In this document: in pieces, positions 25,357 through 33,911 of the stretch
Position numbering within the stretch: the stretch's first letter is position 1
Layout: every line of letters begins with the position of its first letter
From: Bacillota bacterium
GTDB taxonomy: Bacteria > Bacillota > Limnochordia > DTU087
Length of the DNA: 38,163 nucleotides
NCBI GenBank assembly: GCA_012799135.1
Contig: JAAZLW010000061.1
Span: 1 to 38,163 of the forward strand
Direction: 5' to 3'
Notes under the pieces: model-generated
Database searches by the model: none
The model's input: only the letters and a program-made list of their open reading frames with translations
What the model was told of the DNA's origin: nothing
Translations under genes and position numbers: made by a program

Positions 25357-25415
25357 GGTGATGAAGCTCACCCGGACTTGACGTCCAGACCGCTTTGCAG
25401 CTAATGGCTTCTGCG
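25357..25415 (+). ncRNA. Fluoride riboswitch (crcB motif)
   Basis: The order and pairing match the crcB-motif aptamer. GGTGA (25357-25361) pairs with TCACC (25368-25372); GATG is at 25360-25363; the P1 5' strand GAAGC (25363-25367) pairs with GCTTC (25407-25411). GCT (25392-25394) pairs with AGC (25399-25401), followed by the conserved TAATGG. The Bacillus cereus aptamer reads GGCGATGGAGTTCGCC then GCTAATGACTCC, so the agreement is close. One addition is a small hairpin, GGAC/GTCC (25374-25377 with 25383-25386), in a junction that is usually unpaired. It lies 45 bases before the antiporter gene and its P1 is shared with a terminator. Confidence 0.85.
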
Positions 25416-25443
25416 ATACTAAGGTGTCGTGGAGGCCTTTTTT
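25406..25443 (+). terminator. Riboswitch-controlled terminator (expression platform)
   Basis: A 14-bp stem, GGCTTCTGCGATAC (25406-25419) with GTGTCGTGGAGGCC (25424-25437), loop TAAG, then six T (25438-25443). Four of the pairs are G-T. Its 5' arm covers the 3' strand of aptamer P1 (25407-25411), so the two folds exclude each other: bound fluoride should hold P1 and let transcription continue (an ON switch). Confidence 0.88.
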
Positions 25444-25460
25444 CTTGAGGAGGCGATTTC

Positions 25461-27038
25461 ATGGTAGCAGACATTATGCTAGGGGCTGTTATAGTCATAA
25501 TCACAGGATTCCTGGCTGGTCACCTGGTGGAGAGACTGGGTATTCCTCGGCTGTTAGGAATGCTGATCGTTGGAGTACTTATAGGACCCCATGCGCTGGG
25601 CTGGATAAGTGGCGATCTCTTGAGCTTGAGCAATGAGATTCGGATGCTTGCCTTGACTGTAATCTTGCTCAAGGCTGGTCTGGGATTGGACAAAAAGAAG
25701 ATCCTGGCGCAAGGCAATACGGCTATACTGCTAGGGATCATACCATGCACTATGGAAGCAGCGGTTTTGGCCATTTCCACTCATTATCTCTTGGGCTGGG
25801 ATTGGACGATCTCTTGGCTGCTGGGTTGGATTGTCTGTGCGGAGTCACCGGCTGTTCTCGTCCCCATGATGTTACGCCTTAAGTCCGAAGGTTGGGGTGC
25901 CAAGAGTGGTTTGCCTGATCTTGTACTAGCAGGAGGGGCCTTGAGTGATGTTGTCGCGATTACTGTCTTTGGGATCGTATTGGATACGGCGACTATGGGA
26001 TCAACTCCGGGATTAGCCACTCTAGGAGCGATCCCCCTTAGTGTAGCCGGGGGTCTGGTAGCCGGCCTCGTTGCAGGTAAACTCCTCACTAGAGTGCTCT
26101 ATGATGTCGGAATTACTCGGAACGCCACTCAGGATCTGCTCATCGCCCTAACTGCAGCGGTAGCACTAGTCATGGGCGGCGACAAGGTCGGGTATTCAGG
26201 CTACCTGGCGGCAATGATGATGGGCTTCACTATTGTGGAGTCCAGTGAGGTATTGGCCAGACGTATTCGGGCGGAACTAGATCGTGTGTGGGTAATCGCC
26301 GAGATCTTCCTATTCGTGCTGATTGGAGCAGAAGTCAATGTCTCGGTTGTTAGGCAGGCAGGGGGTAGCGGGATCGCCCTATTGGTTTTGGGCCTTTTGC
26401 TAGGCCGTATGCCCGGGGTCTGGATATCTACAGCCAGATCTACTCTATCCAGTAGGGAGAAGCTCTTCATGAGTGTGGGGTATTTGGCTAAAGCTACGGT
26501 ACAAGCCGCTATTGGTGCCATACCTTTGTCTATGGGCATCCCCCATGGGGAAGTGATTCTAGCCTTTGCTGTTCTTGCCATTATTGTGACTGCTCCTGTG
26601 GGAGCCATTGGGACTAGTCTTTTGGCCCCTAGGCTATTACAACGTGGTGATGTTGATCCTACAAAAGTGACTGTTGAGAAGAAGTACCGCTTTCTAGTGG
26701 CCTTGGATCAAGAAGGTACTGCCATGCGAGCCCTTGAGGAAGCTGCTCAGCTCGCCAGGCAGCTAGATGCTACCCTCATGATCTTGCATGTTGACGAAAG
26801 CGGCGGAGCAGCTCCATTCGTAAGCATGCTTTACGATAGCAACCGCTACCTAATCAGCGATGTAGAACACGATCTCGTCATAGGCAGTGGTAATCCTGTA
26901 GAGGGCATCATCCAGTTAGCAATAAGCGGCGATGTAGATATGATTTTCATGGGAAAAGGTACACCGTCTACTCTTGCCAGTGACATAACTCCCAAGGTGC
27001 TAGAGCAATCACCGGTGCCGGTGATCGTTGTATCGTAG
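25461..27038 (+). CDS. Cation:proton antiporter with C-terminal universal stress protein domain
   Basis: 525 residues. Residues 1-395 form an antiporter of the CPA superfamily with about 12 helices: GHLVERLGIPRLLGMLIVG (the typical first-helix block), CAESPAVLVPMM, and GALSDVVAITVFG with the core Asp in an S-D pair where CPA1 has N-D and CPA2 has D-D. Residues 408-525 form a Usp domain (FLVALDQEGTAMRALEEAA, ending SPVPVIVVS) with a probable nucleotide site. GAGGAGG precedes ATG 25461. It follows the fluoride riboswitch and terminator, so it is probably induced by fluoride. Antiporters and Usp proteins are both known fluoride-riboswitch targets; it might expel fluoride or restore pH or ion balance. 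The transported ion is not known. Confidence 0.9.
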   Translation: MVADIMLGAVIVIITGFLAGHLVERLGIPRLLGMLIVGVLIGPHALGWISGDLLSLSNEIRMLALTVILLKAGLGLDKKKILAQGNTAILLGIIPCTMEAAVLAISTHYLLGWDWTISWLLGWIVCAESPAVLVPMMLRLKSEGWGAKSGLPDLVLAGGALSDVVAITVFGIVLDTATMGSTPGLATLGAIPLSVAGGLVAGLVAGKLLTRVLYDVGITRNATQDLLIALTAAVALVMGGDKVGYSGYLAAMMMGFTIVESSEVLARRIRAELDRVWVIAEIFLFVLIGAEVNVSVVRQAGGSGIALLVLGLLLGRMPGVWISTARSTLSSREKLFMSVGYLAKATVQAAIGAIPLSMGIPHGEVILAFAVLAIIVTAPVGAIGTSLLAPRLLQRGDVDPTKVTVEKKYRFLVALDQEGTAMRALEEAAQLARQLDATLMILHVDESGGAAPFVSMLYDSNRYLISDVEHDLVIGSGNPVEGIIQLAISGDVDMIFMGKGTPSTLASDITPKVLEQSPVPVIVVS

Positions 27039-27070
27039 TGAAGAGGGTATTCGCCTACATGGTTCCGGGA

Positions 27071-27093
27071 TCTCTAGAGCCTTAGCCTAGAGA
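27071..27093. repeat. Hairpin after the antiporter gene
   Basis: TCTCTAG (27071-27077) pairs with CTAGAGA (27087-27093). No T-run follows, so it is only a possible transcript end. Confidence 0.3.
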
Positions 27094-27201
27094 GGTTAAA
27101 GCTCATCAATGCTAGAAGACACGTAGGACTTCTCCGATATGTGACGAATGAGCCATCAGGGAGTGTTTTCTATAACGTTGCGAAAAATGGGAGGGAGTAA
27201 T

Positions 27202-27990
27202 GTGACTCATGAAATACCTATTGGCTTACAGTTGTTTTCCGTTCGACATGATCTGGATAGGGATCTGCAGGGCACTCTGCAGGCAGTAGCCGATATGGGT
27301 TATGAAGGGGTAGAGTTTTTCGGCTTTCCTAGCCATCCGGCGGGAGAATTGAGGGATCTTCTGGATGAGTGCAAGCTAGCCTGTTGCGGGTGGCATACGC
27401 CCTTTGAGCTTGTTCAAGATGACAAGCTAGAAGAGACAATTGCTTTCAACCGAGAGCTAGGGAACAAATACATCATCGTGCCCGGCATACCGCCAGAGCT
27501 CCGCCGTTCTCGGACTGATTGGCTTAAGCTGGCGGAGTTCTTCAATGGGTTGAGTAAGAAACTTAGTCCCTATGGAATGGTAACAGGTTATCATAATCAT
27601 CATGTCGAGTTTGCTCCGCTGGATGGTGAGCAGCCTTGGGATACATTCTTTGGGAATACCGAGAAGCAGATTGTCATGCAGCTGGATTTGGGTAATGCAA
27701 TGTTAGGTGGAGCTAATGTTGTTTCGATTCTAGAGAAGTATCCTGGACGGGCTACCACCATTCATCTAAAGCCCTATTCTTTTGAAGCTGGGAAAAATAA
27801 CCCCCATGTGGGGTTTCGCCCTCCAATTGGAGAAGATGATGTTCCTTGGCCTGACGTATTCAGGCTTTGTAAATCGGGTGGAACAGAGTGGTACATTGTT
27901 GAATACGAGAGTGATGCCTTTTCGCCATTGCAGGCGGTGGAAAAATGTCTCGAGGGGTTGAAGGAAGTACAGGCATCAGCACGAGGTTGA
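27202..27990 (+). CDS. Sugar phosphate isomerase/epimerase family TIM barrel
   Basis: 262 residues, AP_endonuc_2 / xylose isomerase-like family (PF01261). The opening IGLQLFSVRHDLDRDLQGTL and EGVEFFGF, the metal ligands in VTGYHNHHVEF, QLDLGNAM and TIHLKPY, and the late EYES are all in place. Enzymes of this fold act on sugars or inositol derivatives with a divalent metal. The closest matches by pattern are the ones paired with Gfo/Idh/MocA dehydrogenases, such as the one two genes downstream. GTG 27202 is chosen because GGGAGGGAG is just before it; ATG 27148 has no ribosome site. A strong terminator follows. Confidence 0.87.
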   Translation: MTHEIPIGLQLFSVRHDLDRDLQGTLQAVADMGYEGVEFFGFPSHPAGELRDLLDECKLACCGWHTPFELVQDDKLEETIAFNRELGNKYIIVPGIPPELRRSRTDWLKLAEFFNGLSKKLSPYGMVTGYHNHHVEFAPLDGEQPWDTFFGNTEKQIVMQLDLGNAMLGGANVVSILEKYPGRATTIHLKPYSFEAGKNNPHVGFRPPIGEDDVPWPDVFRLCKSGGTEWYIVEYESDAFSPLQAVEKCLEGLKEVQASARG

Positions 27991-28057
27991 GATAGGCAGG
28001 AGGGAGCCCAGACTGACACCATTATCTAAGCGAGTGCCGTCAGACCCGGATATGGAA

Positions 28058-28100
28058 GGGTGGCTAGCTAGCAAAATGGCTAGGAGCCACCCCCTTTTTT
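28058..28100 (+). terminator. Intrinsic terminator after the TIM-barrel isomerase
   Basis: GGGTGGCT (28058-28065) pairs with AGCCACCC (28085-28092), followed by CC and six T (28095-28100). A second, inner pairing of CTAG sequences extends the stem. Confidence 0.9.
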
Positions 28101-28260
28101 CTTTCTTGCTCTGTTCTGTACTGGTTTGCAGGAAAGGGAAAAAGTTCGCACTGTACAGAAGGAGAATCATCTGGCGTGTTGAATAACTAGATACAGTTAG
28201 TTTGTACGGGGGACGAACGAAGATTCCCCATACAGTAATCATGAATCGGGGGGGAGACCA

Positions 28261-29445
28261 TTGAAGCTATCGATAGCTAATAACACATCGGTGAAAGAGC
28301 AAAACTTGAGAGTCATTCTCAACTTGATTAGGGCTGCAGGTCGGATCTCCCGAGCAGAAATTAGTAGACAGACTGGCCTTAGCCGATCTACTGTCAGTGA
28401 ATTGGTGGGTTTTCTTTTGCGGCAAGGTATTATCGAGGAAGCGGGAACTGGTGACTCTCTCGGCGGTCGACGTCCGATTCTGCTCGAGATCAGAGCCAGA
28501 GGTAGGCTGATCGGTGCCGTCCATGTGGATGATGATGGCTCGTTATATGGCCATACCGAAGATCTGGCAGGGAACAGGTTCAAAACAGGTAGAGCTCATG
28601 CCCGGAAACCAGAGGAACTCGTTTTAGGCATATGGGAACTGCTGAAGGAGCTGACTGATGGAGATATCGATCGGTTGGCTTCGATTGGTCTGGCTCTACC
28701 TGGTGTTATTTCACCCCAGGGTGGCATATTGTCTGCTGTCAACTTGGGGTGGAATAATGTGCCGGTTGCAGAGCCCCTAAGGCGAAGACTTGGTATTCCA
28801 GTAAGGGCTGAGAATGCCACGGGTTTGGCGGCCTATGGCGAAATGTCAGCCAGAGGCTTTGATGTACATAACCTTGTTTACCTGCGGATTGGCTCGGTAG
28901 TTGGTTCTGGGATAATAACCAACAACCAATTACACCGGGGTCTGCGGGGGAGTGCCGCTGAGATCGGACACATGGTACTTGATGCCGGTGGAGAGCTGTG
29001 TAAATGTGGCCGAAAGGGATGCCTCGAGACTAGAGTTTGCCGCAGAGCTGCTTTAAGACTTCTGGTAGACCACGATGCTGAGCGTGATCATTCATCATTA
29101 AACTTAGGCAACATCTTTGAGTACCTAGTTGGGAGGGACGAACAGGGCGATCGGATTGCTCAAAGAGTAATAGCTGATATAGCCAGCAGCACTGCCAGTG
29201 CCATCGTGAACGTTCTTAATATCCTCGGTCCTGATACGGTCGTAATTGAGAGCGTACTTTGCGATTCCAGCACATTTTGGTCAGTCTTAACCGGTACCAC
29301 TGCTAAGGAAGCACTGCCCTTTGCAGAAGGCAAGTATCAGTTGCTGCCCTCTTCCTTAGGGAAAGAGGCGGTGGTTGTCGGAGCTATGGCCTATGCTACA
29401 AGACTCTTTTATGAGCACAGTCAGATTCCCACCGTGGGGATATAG
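28261..29445 (+). CDS. ROK family transcriptional regulator (NagC/XylR type)
   Basis: 394 residues. A winged helix-turn-helix (about 12-75: LRVILNLIRAAGRISRAEIS, GLSRSTVSELVGFLLRQG) precedes a ROK sugar-kinase-like domain. The ROK zinc motif is present as GHMVLDAGGELCKCGRKGCLE (CxCGxxGCxE). Such proteins repress sugar genes and let go when a sugar or sugar phosphate binds. Catalytic activity is not expected in DNA-binding members. TTG 28261 is the start, after a G-rich ribosome site. It lies 89 bases before the dehydrogenase gene and probably controls the flanking isomerase and dehydrogenase genes; no operator could be identified. Confidence 0.93.
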   Translation: MKLSIANNTSVKEQNLRVILNLIRAAGRISRAEISRQTGLSRSTVSELVGFLLRQGIIEEAGTGDSLGGRRPILLEIRARGRLIGAVHVDDDGSLYGHTEDLAGNRFKTGRAHARKPEELVLGIWELLKELTDGDIDRLASIGLALPGVISPQGGILSAVNLGWNNVPVAEPLRRRLGIPVRAENATGLAAYGEMSARGFDVHNLVYLRIGSVVGSGIITNNQLHRGLRGSAAEIGHMVLDAGGELCKCGRKGCLETRVCRRAALRLLVDHDAERDHSSLNLGNIFEYLVGRDEQGDRIAQRVIADIASSTASAIVNVLNILGPDTVVIESVLCDSSTFWSVLTGTTAKEALPFAEGKYQLLPSSLGKEAVVVGAMAYATRLFYEHSQIPTVGI

Positions 29446-29534
29446 AGGGGGGTGAAGCGTGGGGTCAGTATGCAGATCCGTATGAACACGTAATCGGGGC
29501 TGATCCAAAGCCATAACGGAAGAGAGGGGAAAAC

Positions 29535-30560
29535 ATGTCAAAACTAAGATTTGGTATTGTGGGTGCGGGAGTGTGGGGAGAGACCCACGCCTATCTGTAC
29601 CAGGAGCACCCGAACGTTGAAGTAAGTGCTATTTGTGACTTGGACGTAGCTAGAGCTAGAAGGCTAGCGGCTAAGTTTAGCATACCCGGTGTTTTCTCAG
29701 ATCATAATGAGATGTTGCGGCATGCAGAACTAGATGCGGTCGCGATTGTCACCCCGGATTTTGCTCATGGCAAGATAGCAGTAGACTGCGCCAATGCCAA
29801 GAAGCACCTGCTTGTAGAAAAGCCGTTAGCCACCACTCGGGAAGATGTAGAAGCTATTGTCGAGGCTGCGGAAAGAAATCACGTCAGGGTGATGGTCGAC
29901 CTGCATAATAGGTGGAGCCCCCCTTTCGCTGTAGCCAAGCAGTCGCTTGATAGTGGTGAATTGGGCGATCCAGTCAGTGCCTATTTTCGCCTAAACGACA
30001 TTAAGTGGGTAGCCACCGATATGCTACCTTGGGCTGCGAAGTCTTCTATCCTGTGGTTCCTAGGAAGTCATACAGTTGATACTCTGCGGTGGTTCTTCAG
30101 TGATGAAGTGGAGCAGGTCTATTCAGTATCTAGTTCGGGTGTGCTAAAAAGGCTCGGTGTGGATACAGTAGATGTCTATCAAACCATTTTGGAGTTTAGA
30201 AACGGTGGAATTGCCTCCATAGAAAATGGCTGGATTACCCCAAATACACATCCCTGTGTGAATGACATCAAGTTCAATATTACCGGCACCAAGGGCATGA
30301 TTAATCTAGATCTGAGCAACAACCAGATGATCGAACGATTCACCGAAGACAAGAATGATCGTCCCGATGTCTTGGTGCGGCACTTTATCCATGGGAAAGC
30401 CAAGGGATTTGCCTATGAAAGCATTCGGCACTTTGTCGATTGCTTGGTCACCGGTGAGGATTTCTTGGTATCAATTCAGGATGCAGCAAATACCTCGTTG
30501 ACAGTGCTAGCCATTCTGGAATCAGCAGCGACAGGCAAGGTAGTTAAGGTCAAATACTAA
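29535..30560 (+). CDS. Gfo/Idh/MocA family oxidoreductase
   Basis: 341 residues. The N-terminal Rossmann fold has FGIVGAGVWGETHAYLY (GxGxxG), then CDLDVARARRLAAKF, VAIVTPDFAHG and the catalytic-lysine motif LLVEKPLATT. The C-terminal alpha/beta domain (PF02894/PF22725 type) runs to the end. Members oxidise or reduce sugars, inositols or their derivatives with NAD(P). Together with the TIM-barrel isomerases it suggests a route through keto-sugar or keto-inositol intermediates; the substrate is unknown. ATG 29535 has AGAGAGGGG upstream. Followed by a 210-base gap with a new promoter. Confidence 0.93.
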   Translation: MSKLRFGIVGAGVWGETHAYLYQEHPNVEVSAICDLDVARARRLAAKFSIPGVFSDHNEMLRHAELDAVAIVTPDFAHGKIAVDCANAKKHLLVEKPLATTREDVEAIVEAAERNHVRVMVDLHNRWSPPFAVAKQSLDSGELGDPVSAYFRLNDIKWVATDMLPWAAKSSILWFLGSHTVDTLRWFFSDEVEQVYSVSSSGVLKRLGVDTVDVYQTILEFRNGGIASIENGWITPNTHPCVNDIKFNITGTKGMINLDLSNNQMIERFTEDKNDRPDVLVRHFIHGKAKGFAYESIRHFVDCLVTGEDFLVSIQDAANTSLTVLAILESAATGKVVKVKY

Positions 30561-30639
30561 GCGTTCTATGCTAAACAGTGCCCTGTATTGGCTCTAATAG
30601 GATCCGCTAAACCGAAAGGGACTACTTGCTAAAACGGTG

Positions 30640-30668
30640 TTGACTTTCCAACCGGTTGTGGATAGAAT
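30640..30668 (+). promoter_or_regulatory. Promoter of the DeoR-sugar importer unit with palindromic operator candidate
   Basis: TTGACT (30640-30645), 17-base spacer, TAGAAT (30663-30668). The perfect palindrome CAACCGGTTG (30649-30658) lies inside the spacer, where a bound repressor would block polymerase. The DeoR protein encoded just downstream is the natural candidate for self-repression. Confidence 0.7.
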
Positions 30669-30770
30669 AGGCTGCAGAGAAAGAAACGAACATATAATGT
30701 TTGCCAGTGACGGGAACGGAGTGTCATAATGGGGAAACCAAACGCAGCGAAGGCTAAGGGATGGTTTTGA

Positions 30771-31526
30771 ATGGAAGCACGAAGAAAAAGAATGGTAGAG
30801 CTAATCCGCCAAGAGGGCGAGGTAAGCATCGCTAGGTTGAAAGAGTGCTTTTCTGACGTTTCAGAGATGACTCTCCGCCGCGATTTAGAATTCCTGGATC
30901 GGAACAAGCAGATTGTGCGTGTCTACGGAGGCGCTAAATCCATAGGGGCGGTAGTGGGCTTATCTGAAGAAGTATACGCAAAACGTTCCAGAGATAACGT
31001 AGAAGAGAAGAATCTGATTGCAAAGAAGGCACTGCGCTTGTTGCAGCCTAATATGTCTGTTTTTGTCGATTCAGGCTCGACAACTACCGCATTAACACAC
31101 ATTATGCCAGACAAAGAATTCCTCATCTATACTAGTGGGATTACATGTGCGGTGGAGCTGGCAAGGCTGTCAAAATCGACAGTCTATCTGCTCGGAGGTG
31201 AGCTGAGTAGAAACAGCCTTAGTACCCAGGGCTCACAGCCGGCCCGTGAAATAGAATGCGTTAATTTCGATATCGCTTTTCTCGGAGTAACGGGGTTCAC
31301 GTTGGAAAAGGGATTCACCACCGGGCTTTCTGATGATTGCAGGCTGAAGCGGACAGTCATTGACAGAACGAGAGAGATAGTAGTACTTATGGACTCCAGC
31401 AAGATCGGAAAAGTATTACCCTATACCTTTGCTCAGTTAGACCAGATCGATACTGTAGTGGTTGATGAGAAAATTGATCCAGATATTGTGCAAAGATTGG
31501 AAGATGCAGAGGTTAGGGTGATTTGA
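30771..31526 (+). CDS. DeoR family transcriptional regulator
   Basis: 251 residues. The N-terminal DeoR helix-turn-helix (3-58) has RKRMVELIRQEGEVSIARL and the recognition helix MTLRRDLEFLD. The C-terminal DeoRC sensor (75-235) has VFVDSGSTTTAL, LLGGELSRNSLS and DIAFLGVTGF, which bind a phosphorylated sugar. These proteins repress nearby catabolic genes until the sugar phosphate appears. It precedes a sugar importer, a TIM-barrel isomerase and a phosphatase, which it probably controls together with itself. Confidence 0.93.
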   Translation: MEARRKRMVELIRQEGEVSIARLKECFSDVSEMTLRRDLEFLDRNKQIVRVYGGAKSIGAVVGLSEEVYAKRSRDNVEEKNLIAKKALRLLQPNMSVFVDSGSTTTALTHIMPDKEFLIYTSGITCAVELARLSKSTVYLLGGELSRNSLSTQGSQPAREIECVNFDIAFLGVTGFTLEKGFTTGLSDDCRLKRTVIDRTREIVVLMDSSKIGKVLPYTFAQLDQIDTVVVDEKIDPDIVQRLEDAEVRVI

Positions 31527-31625
31527 AGGCAACTACAGTCTGGCCAGGTGGCCAAAAGGCCCTATCACTGTTGATTCACCATATATCTCACGGCTCGTAA
31601 GGGAGAGCGGTAGAGGAGGTGATTG

Positions 31626-31661
31626 ATGACCACCAACGCTGAAGTCTTGGATGTCTGGTAA
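31626..31661 (+). CDS. Possible 11-residue leader peptide
   Basis: ATG 31626 opens a frame of 11 codons (MTTNAEVLDVW) ending TAA. In front of it is AGGAGGTGAT (31614-31623), a full match to the 16S anti-Shine-Dalgarno end, the best ribosome site in the window. It ends 35 bases before the sugar-binding protein gene. It may be a leader peptide or simply a strong standby site. Confidence 0.3.
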   Translation: MTTNAEVLDVW

Positions 31662-31696
31662 ACGAGAAAGAAGTTTGCTAAAACGGAGGCGGAGAA

Positions 31697-32926
31697 ATGA
31701 AAAAACACAGTGTCAAGACGTTCTTGGGAATATGCATATTACTGAGCTTGGTATTAAGTTGTGCTGTTGTGACCAGTGCTGGCGAGGTAGTCGAGATCGA
31801 GTTCTGGCATCGCTGGACAGGAGGGCACAACGAGCAGTTACAGCAGATTATAGATGATTTTAACGCACAGAATCCGAGCATAAGAGTTAAGAATGTTCCC
31901 AGCCCGGGGGAATACCTACCGCTGCTCCAACGGATCTTGACCAAGTTGGCAGCTGGAGAAGCGCCGCCTGATATGGTAGCGACTGGGTATTTTCTCATGG
32001 ACTATACGGCAAATACTTTTGGGGCGGTAAACCTCGGCCGTCTTCCAGGTTGTGAAGAGATCTTTGACAGATACATTCCGGCAACATTGGAAATATGCCA
32101 GGTTGATGGGAAGCAGTGCGGAGTTCCTTTAGCCCTTAGTAACCAGGTTCTTTATTATAACCCGGAAATATTCATAGCAGCAGGCCTAGATCCAGAGAAG
32201 CCTCCAAAAACTTGGGATGAGCTCTATGAATACGCCAAGATCATTAAGGATAAGACAGACAAATACGCATTATACATCCAAAACCCTGATACATGGATGA
32301 TGGCTGCATTGATTGAGAGCAATGGCGGGCGCATGAAAGTTGATGGCAGAGCAGCTTTTAATGGCCCTGAAGCAGTCGAGGTTATGGAGATGTGGGCAAG
32401 GTTTTATAGGGAGGGGCTAATCCCTCAGATCTCCTATAACGAAGCGGTAAGAGCCTTTCAGGCTGGCCAAATCGCCATGCATCCTTCCTCCATCATGGGA
32501 TTGGTCAACTATCGGGAAACGAGTCCGTGGCTTCGGGTTAGCGAGCTTCCGTCTTTTGGTTCAAAACCTAAGCGCCAGACTTCCGGTGGAGCCGGTGTAG
32601 TAATACTCAGCCGTGAAGCAAAGAGACAGGATGCGGCATGGGAATTCATTAAGTATCTTTCGACGGTAGAGGCCATGGAAACGTGGGTCAAGACAGGTTA
32701 CTTGAGCCCACTGAAAGCTGACGTACCCCTATATGATGATAGGCAAATACCGGCATATGAGCAGCTAGGTAATATGATACCATGGGTAAACTGGCCTGGA
32801 CCTTTTGGGCTGGAAATGGATCAGTTGATTATGGATTGGCGGGACAAGATTCTGTTTGGGCAAGTCGGTGTGGAAGAAGGCCTGAACAAGGCGGTCGAGC
32901 AGGTTAATAGCAAGTTGCGTTATTAG
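31697..32926 (+). CDS. Sugar ABC transporter substrate-binding protein (SBP_bac_1, CUT1)
   Basis: 409 residues, family 1 binding protein. The signal peptide MKKHSVKTFLGICILLSL ends at LVLSC, a possible lipobox, so it is probably a lipoprotein. The mature part begins EIEFWHRWTGGHNEQLQQI, typical of CUT1 proteins that bind oligosaccharides, glycerol phosphate or polyols. YNPEIFIAAGLDPEKPPKTWDEL and the FQAGQIAMHPSS segment are family blocks. GGAGGCGGAG precedes ATG 31697. The two matching permeases follow after a hairpin. The specific sugar is not known. Confidence 0.93.
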   Translation: MKKHSVKTFLGICILLSLVLSCAVVTSAGEVVEIEFWHRWTGGHNEQLQQIIDDFNAQNPSIRVKNVPSPGEYLPLLQRILTKLAAGEAPPDMVATGYFLMDYTANTFGAVNLGRLPGCEEIFDRYIPATLEICQVDGKQCGVPLALSNQVLYYNPEIFIAAGLDPEKPPKTWDELYEYAKIIKDKTDKYALYIQNPDTWMMAALIESNGGRMKVDGRAAFNGPEAVEVMEMWARFYREGLIPQISYNEAVRAFQAGQIAMHPSSIMGLVNYRETSPWLRVSELPSFGSKPKRQTSGGAGVVILSREAKRQDAAWEFIKYLSTVEAMETWVKTGYLSPLKADVPLYDDRQIPAYEQLGNMIPWVNWPGPFGLEMDQLIMDWRDKILFGQVGVEEGLNKAVEQVNSKLRY

Positions 32927-32955
32927 CGATATGTCTAGTACCATTTGACCTGGCC

Positions 32956-32985
32956 GAAAGGAGAACTGCTCCTGGTTCTCCTTTC
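32956..32985 (+). terminator. Hairpin between sugar-binding protein and permease genes
   Basis: A perfect 11-bp stem, GAAAGGAGAAC (32956-32966) with GTTCTCCTTTC (32975-32985), followed by TCTTTACTCTTAT. It may be a leaky terminator or an mRNA stabiliser that gives more binding protein than permease. Confidence 0.65.
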
Positions 32986-33023
32986 TCTTTACTCTTATCT
33001 ATGACTAGCGGGGTGATGAGGCA

Positions 33024-33911
33024 GTGCGCATGAGACTTAGGTCTGGCATAATTCCTTATCTATATATCATGCCGGCTTTACTGATTCTAATTGTGTTTCT
33101 ATATTGGCCCTTGATTTTCAATCTGATATTAAGCTTCATGAGGTGGGATCTTGTTAGCCCGGTACGTCTTTTTGTGGGGCTGCAAAACTATGCAGAAATG
33201 TGGAGCAGGGAGAGTTTCAGATGGGCGGCTCTAAACAGTCTCAAGTATTTTCTTGGAATACTCCCATTTTCAGTATTGCTGCCCCTTGGTTTGGCCACTG
33301 TCCTATCAGGAGTGAGAAAGGACTCGACCCGGCGGGTATACGAGACAGTGATGTTTATGCCTACAATGCTTTCTTTTGCTGTGGCGTGTTTCATCTGGAT
33401 TTGGATGTTCAACCCAATAGGTGGAGTGATCTCTCGTCTTCTCCAGGCATTGGGGTTGCCTACGATATCATGGTTAAGTGATCATAGGTATTCATTAATA
33501 GCGGTGGTGATTGTCTCTGGGTGGAGAGTGGTTGGATACTACCTGGTATTGTTTGCAGCAGCTTTGTTAGCTATTCCCGAAGAGTATGTCGAGGCAGCCA
33601 AGATCGATGGTGCGAATGGCTGGCAGGTCTTCTGGAGAATCAAATGGCCCTTGATTAGCCCCACAACATTCTTCGTGACGGTTACGACGGTGATCAATGC
33701 CTCAAGTGATACGTTTGTGCCAATTCATCTTCTAACCCGGGGCGGACCCTATAATTCCTCAAATAACCTAATCTATTTGGTCTATCAATACGCATTCCAG
33801 TTCTTCAATGCGGGTCTGGCTGGAGCCACAGCCGTGGTTGTGTTTGGAATATTCATCGCAGCGACCCTCTTACATTTCTTTCTAGGGGAGAGATTTGTTC
33901 ACTATGAATAA
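33024..33911 (+). CDS. Sugar ABC transporter permease (MalF/UgpA type)
   Basis: 295 residues with six membrane helices. It starts at GTG 33024 after GGGGTGATGAG and opens with the cytoplasmic-helix block YLYIMPALLILIVFLYWPL. The ATPase-coupling EAA loop is EEYVEAAKIDGANGWQVFWR. It pairs with the next gene, whose start lies inside its last codons. There is no MsmK/UgpC-type ATPase in the cluster; such systems often use one shared ATPase coded elsewhere. Confidence 0.94.
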   Translation: MRMRLRSGIIPYLYIMPALLILIVFLYWPLIFNLILSFMRWDLVSPVRLFVGLQNYAEMWSRESFRWAALNSLKYFLGILPFSVLLPLGLATVLSGVRKDSTRRVYETVMFMPTMLSFAVACFIWIWMFNPIGGVISRLLQALGLPTISWLSDHRYSLIAVVIVSGWRVVGYYLVLFAAALLAIPEEYVEAAKIDGANGWQVFWRIKWPLISPTTFFVTVTTVINASSDTFVPIHLLTRGGPYNSSNNLIYLVYQYAFQFFNAGLAGATAVVVFGIFIAATLLHFFLGERFVHYE

